Assembly (NCBI GenBank): GCA_012932295.1
Contig: JAAONU010000003.1
Span: 26,026,361 to 26,090,360 of the forward strand
Length of the DNA: 64,000 bases
From: Cyclina sinensis
Taxonomy: Eukaryota > Mollusca > Bivalvia > Venerida > Veneridae
Direction of reading: 5' to 3'
Within the stretch, counting starts at the first letter, position 1; each line of letters begins with the position of its first letter. The translations under genes and the position numbers were made by a program. Below the pieces are notes generated by a model. The model had not been told where the DNA came from. It did no database searches and saw nothing but the letters and a program-made list of their open reading frames with translations. Shown here piece after piece: positions 21,956 through 34,376 of the stretch.

Positions 21956-24900
21956 CTTGATATTAAGATACGTGGTTCAGAGACACCACTTCCGAAGCAT
22001 TTTCATGGTTAGTCAACGGGAGAAGAAAATCTTAATATTTTTCTGTTTCAAATCGATCTAAGAAAACTATTATGAGAAAAAAAAACATTGACAAGGATTT
22101 TTGCCCGATGTAACAAATCATAGGTCAAATCTAAAACAACAATGTTTAGGGGGTAAAGACAGTGAATATCATGGAAACATCCTAACTCTTATAGTGTGGG
22201 AAAAGGAGGGCTGGCATACAGACTGAATCCAGACACGTTGTTATATTTCCCAATTCTTTTTTCAACAAGACAATGTTTTGTGTAAGCACAAAAGATAAAT
22301 AACCCATTGACTTCGTCTTTCTATCAGTGAGATTTAGTGATAGCTTAATTTTCCTAAACAGATTATCTTAAGTTAATAGGGCAGGAACAATATTTGATAT
22401 AGATTCAAGATGAGATTTTAATATTATGAAAACATTATGTAATAGTTGCTTCCAATTAGCATGTCTGAATGATTTTTTACTTAGGTAGCTTCCATGCAGT
22501 TGAATATTTTAATTAGATAATTAAATGTACTAGATATATTTATGATGCAAATAAAAATCATTCGACTTCTAAATGTGAACAATTAACCAAAAAATGTGTT
22601 TGTGTTATGATTTTGACGTAGTTTTTAGGGCTTCTTCTCAATAAGATTATTTGATCTGTTTTGTTTTCAAAAAAAATCTAGAATGAATAAGCAAAAAAAA
22701 AAAAAAAGGTTTTGTTAACAGTCCAGGCAGCTGTGTCAAGTGGCAAGGGACAAATGTGCGTCACTTCCGGTTTCGCGTGTGACAGGTGCGCGCGACCAAG
22801 TGCGTAAAATATGGATTTTAATTTGCAATAAAAACTTCTTTAAGATGAAAATTACCTGCGGAAATTTGTAAAACTGTCATTGTTAGATATATATTTTTCG
22901 CTCATATGAAAATTTCGAGGTCAATAATTGGTGTCGCATGACCTTTAAGAAGTCAGTCATTTTCCACTGGAGCACGTTAAATATATTGATCGATACATTG
23001 CTACATTGTGTATATATGCAACATTAAACACGATAATACCGAGTGTACTGTATAATCAACCAGCCGTAATATTTAAAAACTAACAAGCTGTAAAGGTTAA
23101 AGGGGCTGTGCTCCAGAAGACAAAAAAAAAAGAAAGTTTTCTTGTATTATAAATTTCTTGTAATATTTATGACTAATGCTTAAAAAATAACTTACTGACA
23201 TAAAATAAGTCAAAGAATTACATTATAAATTGATTTTTTTCCCTTTCAAAGTGCTATACCGTAACGCGACGGTATAACTATATCGTATAAAATTTAAAGT
23301 AAATATCTGTATTATCACATGCGGCGATGGTGGTGACAGTAAAAGCGTTGGAAATATTTTGTTAACATGAGGGTCAAGAGTTCAAATCAGGCTGGAGCGA
23401 AAATATTTTTTTCATTCCATTTTGACTTTAATATTCAGTTTTGAAGTAAAATATCATATGTTATGTTGTTATAATCTCACGGCATCTCAATATATAATTT
23501 ATGAAAAAAACATTTATGTCAAATCTGAAGTACAGCCTCTTTAAGGACTGTGTACAAATGGATATGACTACTTCAAAAACATTCAGTGGATCGTTTTGAC
23601 GTGGAATAAGTGACATTTAAATTCAGAATACTGTATTATATTCGAGGTGATGTGAAAATGTAAACAAGGAAGGGTTTGGTTTGTAAACATTTTTTCTCGG
23701 TGTAGAATGTTATGGTATATGTGGCACAGTTAAATTAACAATCACTATATTATCCACTTTCATTTTTGAGTCTTTGTTGTATACGTCACCCTTTTTCGCT
23801 TTTGAAACTTCATTTTACGTAAGCCTTAGCGTTTGGGGGCGGGGGGGGGGGGAGGCTCTATTGTGTATCGTCCATCTCTAATTTTGAGGCTTTGTTGTGT
23901 GTTATCCTTTTTCGGTTTTGAGGCTTCGTTCTATATGTTTTGTTGTATATAACGCGGAAACATGCAAAGTTTGAGGTTTAGATTGGCAACATGAGCACTC
24001 ACGTGTTGCGAAACTCGCAGCGGTTACTTCTATTTCAATAGAATACTTACTGCCAGCAGACATGTCATGTGATGATGGTCGAAAGTAAATAAACAAAATG
24101 TTTAACTTATTTCAACTTACTTAAAAAAATCAATTAATCCAGGCATGTTAAATCAGTGCAATTCCAATTATAACTAAACAAAGTAAGAAAAAAATCTCAG
24201 ATAGAGTTCATAGATGTATATATAGCTGAAATCCAGCTAAGGTTATCGCGTGCCGGCAGAGATCTTTTCCAAAGAACGAAGGGGAGATCATTGCTAAGAG
24301 ATTGTCATGTGTTGGTGCGCGAGAAGCGCCATTATACATAACTCCTCTATGTATTTTAATAATGACAGGTAACGTTTTATTAGAAACACACCTGTATTTC
24401 TTTTCACAAAATATTTTGGATAAAAAAAATGGTACAGTGAAGGGATGGAATGTAGGACTTGGAGGTTGTAGATTCAAATACCGCAATGGATTTTTTTACC
24501 ATAATTTCACAAAATATCCACTCTTGATGTCATTTCTTGTGAGATTTCTACTTAACAATCAATTGAAAATATTGAGAACGAAAGGCTATATACCTTGATT
24601 TGCTTGATTTTAAAACTTTTTGACAACAAATATTAACCATAATAAAGTTGTATAAAACACAAGATTTTTTTCATCATTTATGTTTGTCTTCCTACAGATT
24701 TAACAACCCTTAGTAAATAACATGAAAGGATGTTTACATGACATTTTATGTGGGGGACATAGAATACATTTATTGCTTTGTAAATATGTCTTTTTATGTT
24801 AAATACACATTGGGCATGTAGGAATTCACGAATCCGTTTTCACAATCATTGAATTAATAAGGAAATATTGCATTGTTTACAGGATTTGTTGTATTGTTAA

Positions 24901-25084
24901 AACTTGTTCCTTTTCCAAATGGCCATGTTTGAAAATCACATTCATTTAACTGTATAAAGGGGGCAGTTTACAAATCTACGTTCCTACGAAATCATCATCA
25001 GTAGAGATAAAAGCAATGTTAAAACAAAAAGTATTTGGCAACATACGTAGCAGGACCGTGGATTACCGTCATTCATGTCTGGAA
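21956..25084. other. AT-rich interval; no gene found
   Basis: Contains a poly(A) tract near 22695, a G-rich run at 23835-23855 and a possible B-box-like segment near 23390 (gggtcaagagttcaaatc). Open frames at 24208-24486 (-) and 24302-24598 (+) overlap each other and show no family features. Confidence 0.3.
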
Positions 25085-25990
25085 GGTGAAAAAAATCAGC
25101 GAAATATAACAATAACCAGTGTAACCACCTCGAGCTGCAACACAAGCCACACATTGACGTCTCTTGGAATTGACTAAATGTCTTAGGACATACTGTGGAA
25201 TTGTTTACCACTCCTTAGTGAGATAACGACCGAGTTCTCCGAGATTCTGTGGAGGGGGTGATTTGCGTTAATGCGTCTTTTTAGAATATTCCAAAGGGGC
25301 TACATACATCGGTCCTACGTCTTGAAAATATGCTGCCCAGTCCATCCGTACGACATTGTTTTGGCGAAGGAATTCGGTGACAATGTTAGCCCGTTGAACT
25401 CTTGCATTATCGTCCTGTAATACAGCTTGAGGGCCAGTCTTTGAGGTTAAGGGAAGATTGAGGTGTAATGATCTCATTCCGATAAGGGCACCATCAATAA
25501 AATGCCATCAATTAATTAAAGATCAGTCCCGTGATGATAAGAGAACCCACACCACACCATTACACTACCACAACCAAACTGATTTCGCTCTCAAACGTTA
25601 ACATCATCAAACAGTTCACCTAGGCGCTTGAACATAATAATGCCATCATCATTATGCTGCAAAGAGAACATTGACTTGTCAGTGAACATACACAAGACTA
25701 CAGATGACGTGTCCATCGACGATGACGACGTGCCATTACATCCCTGGCCGCCCTATGGCAGAAGGATTAAACGTTGCTTTGCCGCTTTACATCTTGAAAG
25801 GATGTTACCTCTCGCGAAGTCGGTTCCTGATTGTAGCTGAGATCTGAGGTTATTGGCAGTGGCAGTTCTTTGTTGGATTGCACACAAAACAAGATATAGC
25901 TCATCTCACTGTGTTGCGGGACGTGGGCGTCCTGACCTCGGTCTGTCCCGTATCGTTCATGTTTGCTGAAACCTCCGATGTAATCTGCAA
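25085..25990 (-). pseudogene. Tc1/mariner transposase relic, near full length
   Basis: Read from 25990 downwards in shifting frames, the minus strand shows an N-terminal linker (RNTVR), a block like SMFSLQHNDD (first DDE region), CGSVMVW, then VLQDDNARVQRANIV with the second catalytic Asp (25268-25477 frame), RMDWAAY in place of the usual RMxWPAxSPDxNPIE, and near the end LVNSKRRQC and ARGGYT. Order and motifs identify a Tc1-type DD34E transposase. The SPDLNPIE motif with the last catalytic Glu is destroyed and several stops or shifts are present. Confidence 0.8.
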
Positions 25991-26039
25991 ATTACTGATG
26001 AACTGACAATAGGACTGGTTTATAGCCCTTTTTATAAGC

Positions 26040-27280
26040 CCATCTGAAAAAAATGGGTCGTATTATGGGGAAAAAAATGACGGGCGGGCGGATGTCGGGC
26101 GGGCGGCGTCTAGTTTTGTACTGAGCATATCTTCTACGAGCATGGTGGGATTTTAGTATTACTTGATACAATTATTCACCATCATGATATAGTGTCGCGC
26201 ACATGAACTAGGTCTGTAGGTTAAAGGTCAAGGTCACACTTAGAGATCAGATATAATTTATCCGGAAAAAAACTTCTACAAACATTGAGGGATTTTATTA
26301 TTACTTTGCAAAAAGGTTTATCATTGTAAGGCGGAGTGTCGCGGGTAAAATTCAGGTCCCTGTGGCCAAGGTCAAGTGTCACAAATAAAGGTCAAAGATC
26401 AGATAAAAATATGAAAAGTAATGTACGGACTATGTAGTCATTATGAATTGAGTGATTCTTTCATATATGTTGAACATCATGCGACTGCACATTACACGCA
26501 TGATCGAGTTCCATATATGAAAAGTCAAGGTCATTAGAGATGATGTAATGTCCAGGTTTTGTCCAGAGCATATCTTCTACATCCTTGGAGGGATTTTAGT
26601 ACAGGTTGATGCAAATGTTCATCATCATGAGACGTAGTGTGAACCAGGTCTCTAGGTCAAAGGTCAAGGTCATACTTAGAGGCCTGATGAAAACGCTTGC
26701 CTGGAAAAAACTTCTACATGCACTGAGGGATTTTATTATAAGTTTGCACAAATATTTACAATTAAGAGGCGGTGTGTCTCTTGCAAAATTCGTGTCCTTA
26801 AGGCCAAGGTCAAGGTCAGATATAAAGGTCAAAGATCAGATGGAAATATAAAAAGGTACGTACGGACTATAATTATAGTCATCATGAATTGAATGATTCT
26901 GTCAAATACGTTCACCATCATGAGAATGAGTGTTACACGCATAATCAAGTTCCATATATGCAAGGCCAAGGTTATTAGAGATGATAGAATGTCCAGATTT
27001 TGTCCTCTCATATCTTCTTCATGTAGATATTTTAGTATTGCTTGATACAAATGTTCACCATCATCAGACGTAGTGTCGTGTGCATGAACCAGGTCTGTAG
27101 GTCAAAGGTCAAGGTCACACTTAGAGGTCAAATGACAACGCTTTTCCGGAGCAAAACTTCTACATGCACGTGTATTGGCCATTTAGTCATTATGAATAAA
27201 GGGATTCTGTCACAAATTTTTACCATCAGGAGATTGAGTGTTACACGCAAAATACATTGTCCAGATGACACAAATTTACT
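26040..27280. repeat. Three 440-bp tandem units with (CGGG)n leader
   Basis: Leader 'gggtcgtattatgggg' and a 'gggcgggcgg' run (26085-26108). Then markers 'tttgtac/cc..agcatatcttct' at 26111, 26551 and 26991, spaced exactly 440 bp. Each unit holds 'ggtcaaaggtcaaggtca' and a second 'aaggtc' cluster. The third unit is shortened. Not coding. Confidence 0.88.
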
Positions 27281-29347
27281 AAAATGTCATTATACTGTTT
27301 GTGTACATATATTCGTTTGGTCATACATTTTACATATTTATCAAAAGTACATGAAATAATTACTTCAGCAAATAAATGTACATTGTACTTGTTCTTAAAT
27401 TACAACCTTCTTGGTAAGAAATATTTCTTGCCAACTGAAAATAGCTGAATTTGCAAGAATGTTTTGTCTCTTACAAAATGCGTAAAAATGATATTTAAAT
27501 TTGTAAATGTTGTTTTATACAATTTGAAAAATGTTTACTTATGAATTACCCATGTATTACCCAAGTATTTCTATGGCACTAACAGAAAAACCCTGCTTAA
27601 GCTTTAGCACTGAGTTTCATCAAATATTAATATATTCTTGTTGCTTAAAATTAAAAAAAAATTTTGTGTTTTTCGACTTTTCAGTTTTACCCTGTATTTA
27701 AACCGTTACAGCATGATATATCCAAAAAAATTTAACGAGAAAAACAAATATTTTGAAAGTGTTAGTATTGTGGAACAATATTTGTTTTCAAGCATTTAAA
27801 AATTTAATTGATGAAATACAATTTGGTATTATTTGTTTGGTAAAGATGGGTGTTTTCAAGAAAATTAGTTGAGCTCTGTTACCATAGTAAGAGTTCGTAC
27901 TTCGGACATACTGATCCTTTATAGTTGAAGAACTTAGAGAAAGAGCACAAGTGTAGTAACTAATAACAGCGAGGCGCAAAGGTTTTGTTCAAAATTGAAA
28001 GTTCAGCTTGCCCTTAAGTATGTGTTGTGATAATCTACAAGTATTAGCATTTCAAAAAATTGCTTGAATTCGCCGTTCAGCCATGTATGACGTCTTATCA
28101 ATAGATGAATGTATTCATTGATTTGATAATTTTATAACATGCTTTCCAGTGAAAAGCGAAGTAATATCTGATAATTTTCACACGGAAATAATATTTTAGC
28201 AGATGAAGTATACATTGTAGTTTTTATTGTAGCTGGGCTATTTTTGAAAGCGGATGATTTGGCTTCTTTATGAAAAGCATGCCAATATATTTATACATCA
28301 TGTTAAAATCTGCAGCATTAAAAACCTTGTAAATATTGCTTTGTTGTAAACCAGTCTACGCATAATTAATTAGCTATTTGCGTAGCTTTTTACTTTATTT
28401 ATCACTAAAAAATGTTTACTTAACAAAAGCTAGATACTATTCTTCAATATCATATGAATATTACATGTAAAATTTAAACAGAATAAATTTTAGGTAAAAA
28501 ATACGATATTGCCCTGACCCTAAAAAAAGCATATATTTAACACTGATATACCCTGATCAAACTCCTCGCACCAGGTACGTCACGCTTTGCTACTTAACTG
28601 TACTGATCAGGGGAAGTAACCGCTGCGGGGAGTTTGTATCCTGATTAGAATCGCCCGGAAGCAAGCATTTATTTTTTTTCTTTAAGTGCAAGTTTTGGAA
28701 AAACCAAACAAAACATACTCTTATTTGGACTACATTCTCTACTTAGAAATGACATGTAGCAAAAAATATTGCGATTATCTTGTGCTATCCCGCAAGAGCC
28801 TGAAGACTGGTACTGAGTTTGTACATTGATGATTGGTATTTTTCAGTTGTAAGAATAAGTAACCCGACAAACATGGCGGTTGGGCGAGTCCATTTACACA
28901 TCCCTTGCTGAAGATTTTTGACGTCCATTTTGTTATCATGTGATATGAAATTATTCGCTTTGATTGGCTAAAGGCAGACGGTGTACAGGCAAAACTGTTC
29001 AAACCTTGTTAATTGTATATATCGCCGTCCAGGAACGGCGATAACTATATGCATCGCGTTCTCATTTTTCAACTTTTAACCCTGATTTATGTGACGAACA
29101 GATAAGACACGACGAGACTATTTTCATAAATACATAAAGGGAAATTGTAATTGTCTTACAACAAAATAAGTTAAATATAGAATGATCTTCAATGTATCTT
29201 ATTGGATAAGAAAACAAACAGGAACAGATTATGACATTTTTAGACTTGAACAATAAGGACAGAGTGTTACAAACCTGGAATATTTTTTGATGATATTATG
29301 ACTTTTAATTATTTCATATCAAGCAGTCTAACGCTAAATTACCAAAT
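27281..29347. other. Upstream of gene A; no promoter element recognised
   Basis: AT-rich. An imperfect inverted repeat lies at about 28550-28640 (actcctcgca / tgcggggagt) and a small hairpin 'cgccgtccaggaacggcg' at 29022-29039. A 5' leader exon of gene A is expected here, because a CAG acceptor-like site precedes the ATG exon, but it could not be placed. Confidence 0.35.
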
Positions 29348-29498
29348 ATGGCGTGTGATGGTGCTGTAGGAATAGAACATCTGGCAGATGACGTCAATGC
29401 AGCCTATGAGAGGATTAAACAATATGTTCTTCTGACACCATTGATGTTCTCACAACCGCTTTCTACAGAGACAGAAGCCAACATATTCCTCAAGTTAG
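29348..29498 (+). CDS. Gene A exon 1: PLP-dependent serine racemase/threonine dehydratase-like
   Basis: Gene A encodes a predicted fold-type II PLP enzyme (Pfam PALP type) acting on serine/threonine-like amino acids, either as ammonia-lyase or racemase, normally in the cytosol. This exon holds the start ATG at 29348 and residues 1-50, with AYERIKQYVLLTPLMFS, the N-terminal helix and TPL motif of the family, ending LKL just before the split codon. Donor TTAG|GTAATG at 29499, phase 1. The start is supported because the same exon in gene B is also 151 nt with the ATG at the same place. Upstream 'aagcag|TCTAA' resembles gene B's acceptor, so a non-coding leader intron is likely. Eight exons total 987 nt, 328 residues. 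Confidence 0.85.
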
Positions 29499-31341
29499 GT
29501 AATGCCATCTTGAAGTTTGTCAAACAATTCTTTCTGAAAGAAATCTGTCTGCAATAGCATAATATAGCATGATAGAGGTTGAAAATGTAATGCTGAAGCA
29601 CTCAATGATCAACAAACTGAACGTTAATATTTTGTATGCAATTGCCTATTTAGCTTACACGTTTCTAAAAGTTTATGCTGCAAAATTCATAGAATAATTC
29701 GATTCGTTCACTTTAAATTGCAAAAGTATTTTTTCTGAGCGGGGGTGGAGGAGGGGGGGGGGGGGGCTTTGTACACGATGAGGACAAACTAGACTTGGTA
29801 GTTATATAACCCATTGATCGCGTTCATATACGTTGACTAAGTTGAATAAAACAAAGCCATCTAATTAAATAATAATTATCACGTACTCGTCGACGAAAAT
29901 CTTCGACAAATGTTTGCGAGTAAGTACAGTATCATTAGTATTTTAAAAAAATCTGATTTTTTATTATGCCCCCGTCGAAGATCAGGGGCTATATTGAGTT
30001 GCAAATGCTGGTCAGTCGGTCGGTCGGTACACACTTTGTTTCCAAACAATATCTAGTAAACCCTTAAATTCACTTTCCTAAAACCTGGTATTTAGGTTGG
30101 TAACGACCAGCAGATGACTCTTGTATTTTATCGGGTCATTAGGTCAAAGGTCAAGGTTACATTGACTTTGAAAAGTAAAATGATTTCCGATCAATAACTG
30201 AAGATTCCTTGGGCCCAGATCGCTCAAACGTCGGTTGGTCATGGCCAGTAATTGATCACTATAGCTTTTCAGTCACTAGGTCAAAGGCCAATGTCACATT
30301 GTCCTTTAAAATTAAAATGGTTTCTGACCGATAATTATAGAACGCTTGCACCCAGGCTCCCCAGAAGACAGGTTGGTCATGGCCACTTGACGACTCCTAA
30401 TAGTTTTTCTTGGCCATTAGGAGACCTTATAGCGTACAGAAAGTCAAAAATTTTGAATGTATGTTTTAAATCAACTCCTCGTTTTATTTCATAATCCAAG
30501 TTATTACGAAAATTTGCGGTTTCCAAATACATGAATTTTGACCTTTAAATAAAAAGATGAGGTTGTCCCTCGGTCTAAAGACCATTCTTGCAAAAATACA
30601 TGTTGAGAGAAAGCGAGACTTAAGATTTGTGACGTAATTCTCTCCATGGAAAATGGCGGAAGTGTACACATCTTGACTCGTAGATTTCATCTAAATAAAT
30701 TGTTGTATTTGTATTTGGATAATAAATGTAACTCATCATCTAAAATAATCTTACCTATTGTAGTCGGTCGTTATCAGTTTAGATACAGATAAGCACGTCA
30801 CAACCTAAATGGTCACGTGAGAAGATGGCGTGTTCTATCGGTCGACCGAAAACTGAAAAATCGCTACTTTTAATTAAGCGTTTCTAAGTAAATATTCTTT
30901 CAATATTCGTAAAATTTCCAAAAACTTCATCATGGAGACGGTTGAATTTTTGACTTTCGTTTCCCTTTAAAAAGCAGAATAGTTGCTGATAAATATCTAG
31001 AGAATCATTGGGTCTAGTTTCCCCAAAATTGGTTTGTATGTTGGTCATGGCCAATTAATGGCCACATTAACTTTTTCAGATCTATTGCTATTGGATAAAG
31101 ACATTAAGATTTTGTAATTTAATTTTAACATGATGGCATTCCGGGATCTAACCAGAACCTGTAGTGTGTTCACTGAAATATATTTACATTCACCCAAAAG
31201 TATTCAGTACACATAGAATACAGTGCCATCTTTAAACGGTCAATAGAAAATTAATAAATCGTCTATCACCTCCACTGATACTTTTTATGGTTAAATGTTA
31301 CATTGGCGAGGCTGAAAAAAGAATTACTTATTTTACTACAG
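29499..31341 (+). other. Gene A intron 1 with repeat block and G-rich tract
   Basis: A G-rich tract at 29741-29766 could form a quadruplex. A dispersed repeat occupies about 29968-31100: leader 'atgcccccgtcgaagatcag', a (GGTC)n run, then units with 'taggtcaaagg' about 140 bp apart, interrupted around 30440-30990. No exon seen. Confidence 0.6.
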
Positions 31342-31475
31342 AAAGCGAACAAGTGACTGGATCGTTCAAAGTTCGTGGTGCGTTCAACAAAACTCTTCTT
31401 GTTAAAGAAAAGGATCCAGAGACAGTAGCTAAAGGTCTTGTGACAGCATCAACGGGTAACCACGGAATAGCATGT
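31342..31475 (+). CDS. Gene A exon 2: PLP-lysine exon
   Basis: Residues 51-95. Acceptor ctacag|AAAGCG, donor GCATGT|GTAATG. Contains SFKVRGA with the Schiff-base lysine at residue 60 and GNHG (residues 89-92), the phosphate/substrate loop. The residue before GNHG (88) is Thr; in mammalian serine racemase this position is the re-face base Ser84, and in TdcB-type dehydratases it is Ala. 35 of 44 residues after the split codon match gene B. The exon is 134 nt, as in gene B. Confidence 0.9.
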
Positions 31476-33289
31476 GTAATGATTTGAAATTTTAGTCATA
31501 ATCATAGTTTAGCAATATTACTAGAACGTAATTGTTACGTAGTTTGAATGACAAAGATATCGATTGACTGTTATTTGTATATATTATCTTGATCCTTCAA
31601 AGAGTTAGACGTTGTGTTTAAAGGCTCTTTTAATTTCCATTTCTTTATTATATTGTTACGGTCCAAATCAAAAGAGTAACAGAAAGAATAACCAGTAACA
31701 CTCTTTTGAACAATAACAAAGATTTATTCTAAAACAAATTACTAAAGTATTAAAGTACAATTACACAAAGTCACAAAGAAAATGTTTTTACAGTACCTAG
31801 ATTTAGTGTAGTCCTAAAATAAATAAATAATCTTGTCTGATCTTGGAAGTGTTAAATGTCTTTAACTCTTAATCACTGTTGAAGTATTGTCCACTAAAGA
31901 CCAAAAAAACAAAAACATGTAGCAGTCACAGTAATCCCAAAAAATTGTTGAAAAGTTGAATTCATTCCTCACACAGTATAATTAAAAATATTTCTCGATA
32001 TAACTATCACTGATGAAAATTTAATCCAATATTTTATGACCAGAATTACCTAAAGACCCTGCTACAAGAGGCTCTCTGACTTTTATACAAAGAAAAGACC
32101 AGAAGAAACATAATCAAGATTTTTCCTGAAAAACCAAAACAAATTTCTTCTAAATAGAGCCATAATGAGACTTTTTTATGGAAATTTATAGAAATGTCTA
32201 ACATTCAGGTAAATATAGATTTATTGATTAATTCTAAAAATAGAACTGTAAACACACTATTATCTCACGTACACATAACAATACATTTTACTAAACATAT
32301 TGATGTTATTTACAGCCAGTCAGTGGCTTTGAGCACTTTACAAGTAAAGATTTTAATTTACCTATGCCTTTTTTATTTTTAAAAGTCAGCCTCAGTGTCG
32401 AAATCATCTGTTTATTTTACCTATGTTTTACTTGAATTTTCCTATCGTATTAATTCTAATTCGTATACATTCTATGTAATGCAGAACGTCTTCTTACTCT
32501 ATCAAGAATATCTTCCAAAAGCGGTTCGGCGTTGGTGGAGAAAAGCACACGCACACACTATTTAAATAAATTGACTTATTTATACAGTCGTGAAAAACAC
32601 AAGATTTTGGTTTTCTAAAAAGCTATAACCACCAATCTCTCACAGGTCTTTCAAAACACACTCTTGCTATAATTTTCATTCTTTACGATACTTCACGATC
32701 AGTCACTATCCCAATCGGAACACCTCGGGAGACTTCAGTAAGTCACCTCGGAAATAATATGGTAGGCGCCATATTGGACTATTTTATAAAACAAATGGGC
32801 TCTGCTAAATTAAAAACATTTCTTTAAGCCTTTACCTGTTCATACTTTAAATAAAATTTGTTTTCATTTTTTTAATGCATAAGACAAACACTGCTTGAAT
32901 TCTGTCATGTTTGTTTATATTTTTTATTAAAGCCGGGGCGAATTACCATTTGGTGTATTCATACACTTACATACGAGGTCTTTATACGAAGTTGTCGGAG
33001 AAGGCCGAGTTGTTACGATTGTCACTATCCGTAAAAGCATTGAACGCTATAGAAGTATATTCACATGAACCTACAATAGTTAGCCCCCCCCCCCCTTGTC
33101 ATGTAGAGGTTTGCGATTCTAACCAATGTTAATAGCTGAAATCCCTAATTTAAGTATCATTTTATTGGTCTCTTAAGTAGGTCAAAAGATGGTAAAAACA
33201 AGTACGCCGGAAAACACCAGAAAATAAGGAAGCAGGGTAAATCTGAACAGTCAGTTTTGATAAGATATACTACTGTATAAATATTTTAG
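31476..33289 (+). other. Gene A intron 2
   Basis: Near the 5' part a perfect 10-bp inverted repeat (TCAAAAGAGT at 31668-31677 and ACTCTTTTGA at 31700-31709) may mark the edge of an inserted element running to about 32790; the other edge was not established. A C-run lies at 33084-33095. The open frame at 32911-33132 shows no family features. Confidence 0.45.
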
Positions 33290-33448
33290 TTGCATGCTGC
33301 AAAAGTCTGTGGATGCACCACGCAGATATTTTGTATGGAAAAGATATCTCAGTCAAAGTTGGATGGCTTACTGATGTATGGAGCAAATATTACACGTTAT
33401 GGCACAGACTGTGTGGACGCAGAAATAAAGGCAAGGCAGACATCCAAG
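33290..33448 (+). CDS. Gene A exon 3
   Basis: Residues 96-148, 159 nt, phase 0 at both ends (atattttag|TTGCAT ... TCCAAG|GTAAAT). Begins LHAAKVCGC, the helix after GNHG, then SQSKLDGLLMYGANI, equivalent to the family's K-x-x-x-L..YGA segment of the small domain. Same length and phase as gene B exon 3. Confidence 0.88.
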
Positions 33449-33728
33449 GTAAATGATTTCATTTAGTGTTTGAAAGCTTCAGCGACATAAACGGTCAGTT
33501 AGAAAAATATCAGTTATTTTGATCATGCTTGACCGCAACATTTCTTGTAATAGCAAAAATACCAGAACCCTTTTCGAAGCAGTGACAGTTGAAGGCAAAC
33601 ATGAAACCTATGTATTACTACATTCTCCTCTCCTTGCAATATATACAAACAAATATTGGATATCAATAACTGATAATAATTTTGATTTTGAATTCTTAAA
33701 CTTGAATAAAGATGTTACACTTTTTCAG

Positions 33729-33796
33729 GAACGTGGTCAAATATACATATCACCATACAATGACTCTGACATAATGGCAGGTCAGGGAACGATTGG
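33729..33796 (+). CDS. Gene A exon 4
   Basis: Residues 149-171 (last codon split, phase 2). Acceptor tttttcag|GAACGT, donor ATTGG|GTAAGT. Encodes YISPYNDSDIMAGQGTIG: the substrate-loop and AGQGT motif. The loop reads PYND as in bacterial threonine dehydratases rather than the triple-serine loop reported for molluscan aspartate racemases. 68 nt, as in gene B. Confidence 0.9.
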
Positions 33797-33936
33797 GTAA
33801 GTGACCTTTTGTTTGCTAAAATATTCTGTCAAATCTACCAGTAAAGAAAACTTCTATGGGTCTTGTCAAAGAGCAACATTAACATTTATATTCACTGAAA
33901 GTGTTTTCGATAGAAAGTATGCCTGAAAAGGGAACA

Positions 33937-34007
33937 GGAGCGGACCAATGATATAGATATAACGCAGGATATTGTAATCCATGGATCACAAGTCAATCCC
34001 CCGCTCC
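33937..34007 (+). repeat. tRNA-like SINE head in gene A intron 4
   Basis: Starts GGAGCGG and ends CCGCTCC, forming a 7-bp acceptor-like stem 71 nt apart. A D-arm-like 'gatataacgc', an anticodon-arm-like 'ggatattgtaatcc' and a decayed T-arm follow. Degenerate A and B boxes and the matching copy at 44199-44341 (-) indicate a tRNA-derived SINE, not a functional tRNA. The T-rich tail follows at about 34022. Confidence 0.65.
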
Positions 34008-34261
34008 TTCACTAGTACTACTTATTTTTTTTCGGAACATTACAGATAAGATGTATCGATGCAATACATAGAGCATTTTAAAGAACCTAGTAAATGGTTT
34101 CTGTAATGGAAAACTTTCTGTATCTTGCACGTCTTAATCAAGCTATATTTACTGAACACTTCAGGATGGGCAACCGGCTCCGAGGATATACAATAACTAA
34201 AATTTGTAAGATCTATCATGGTGAGCTTTTCATCTTTCAAACTTAAAATCTGCTTTTCCAG

Positions 34262-34376
34262 CTACGAGATTTATAACCAGCTGCCGGATGTAGATTACGT
34301 TCTTGTATCTGTCGGGGGAGGTGGTCTTATTGGCGGGGTAGCAGCCTTCTTGAAAAGTAAAAATCCTAAAATTAAG
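34262..34376 (+). CDS. Gene A exon 5 (expected end lacks a GT donor)
   Basis: Completes Gly171 and encodes residues 172-209, including VSVGGGG (residues 186-192), the tetraglycine loop that binds the PLP phosphate. The acceptor ttttccag|CTACGA is good. By alignment with gene B (115 nt, ending CAG|GTGCTC) the exon should end at 34376, but the sequence is AAG|CTTAGA: no GT or usable GC donor. Unspliced reading adds LRE and then a stop. A cryptic phase-0 donor (GGCGGG|GTAGCA at 34336-34337) would drop 13 residues. Downstream exons remain intact and in phase. Confidence 0.85.

Noticed and set aside
24208..24598. Overlapping 92- and 98-codon open frames on opposite strands
   Set aside because: Neither shows a recognisable motif, start context or splice junction.
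33519..33800. 93-codon open frame read as an extended exon of gene A
   Set aside because: Only 33729-33796 aligns with gene B and the protein family; the upstream part is intron with no family similarity.
33937..34007. Functional tRNA gene
   Set aside because: Acceptor stem is kept but the D, anticodon and T arms are degenerate, and a second decayed copy exists; SINE head is the better reading.
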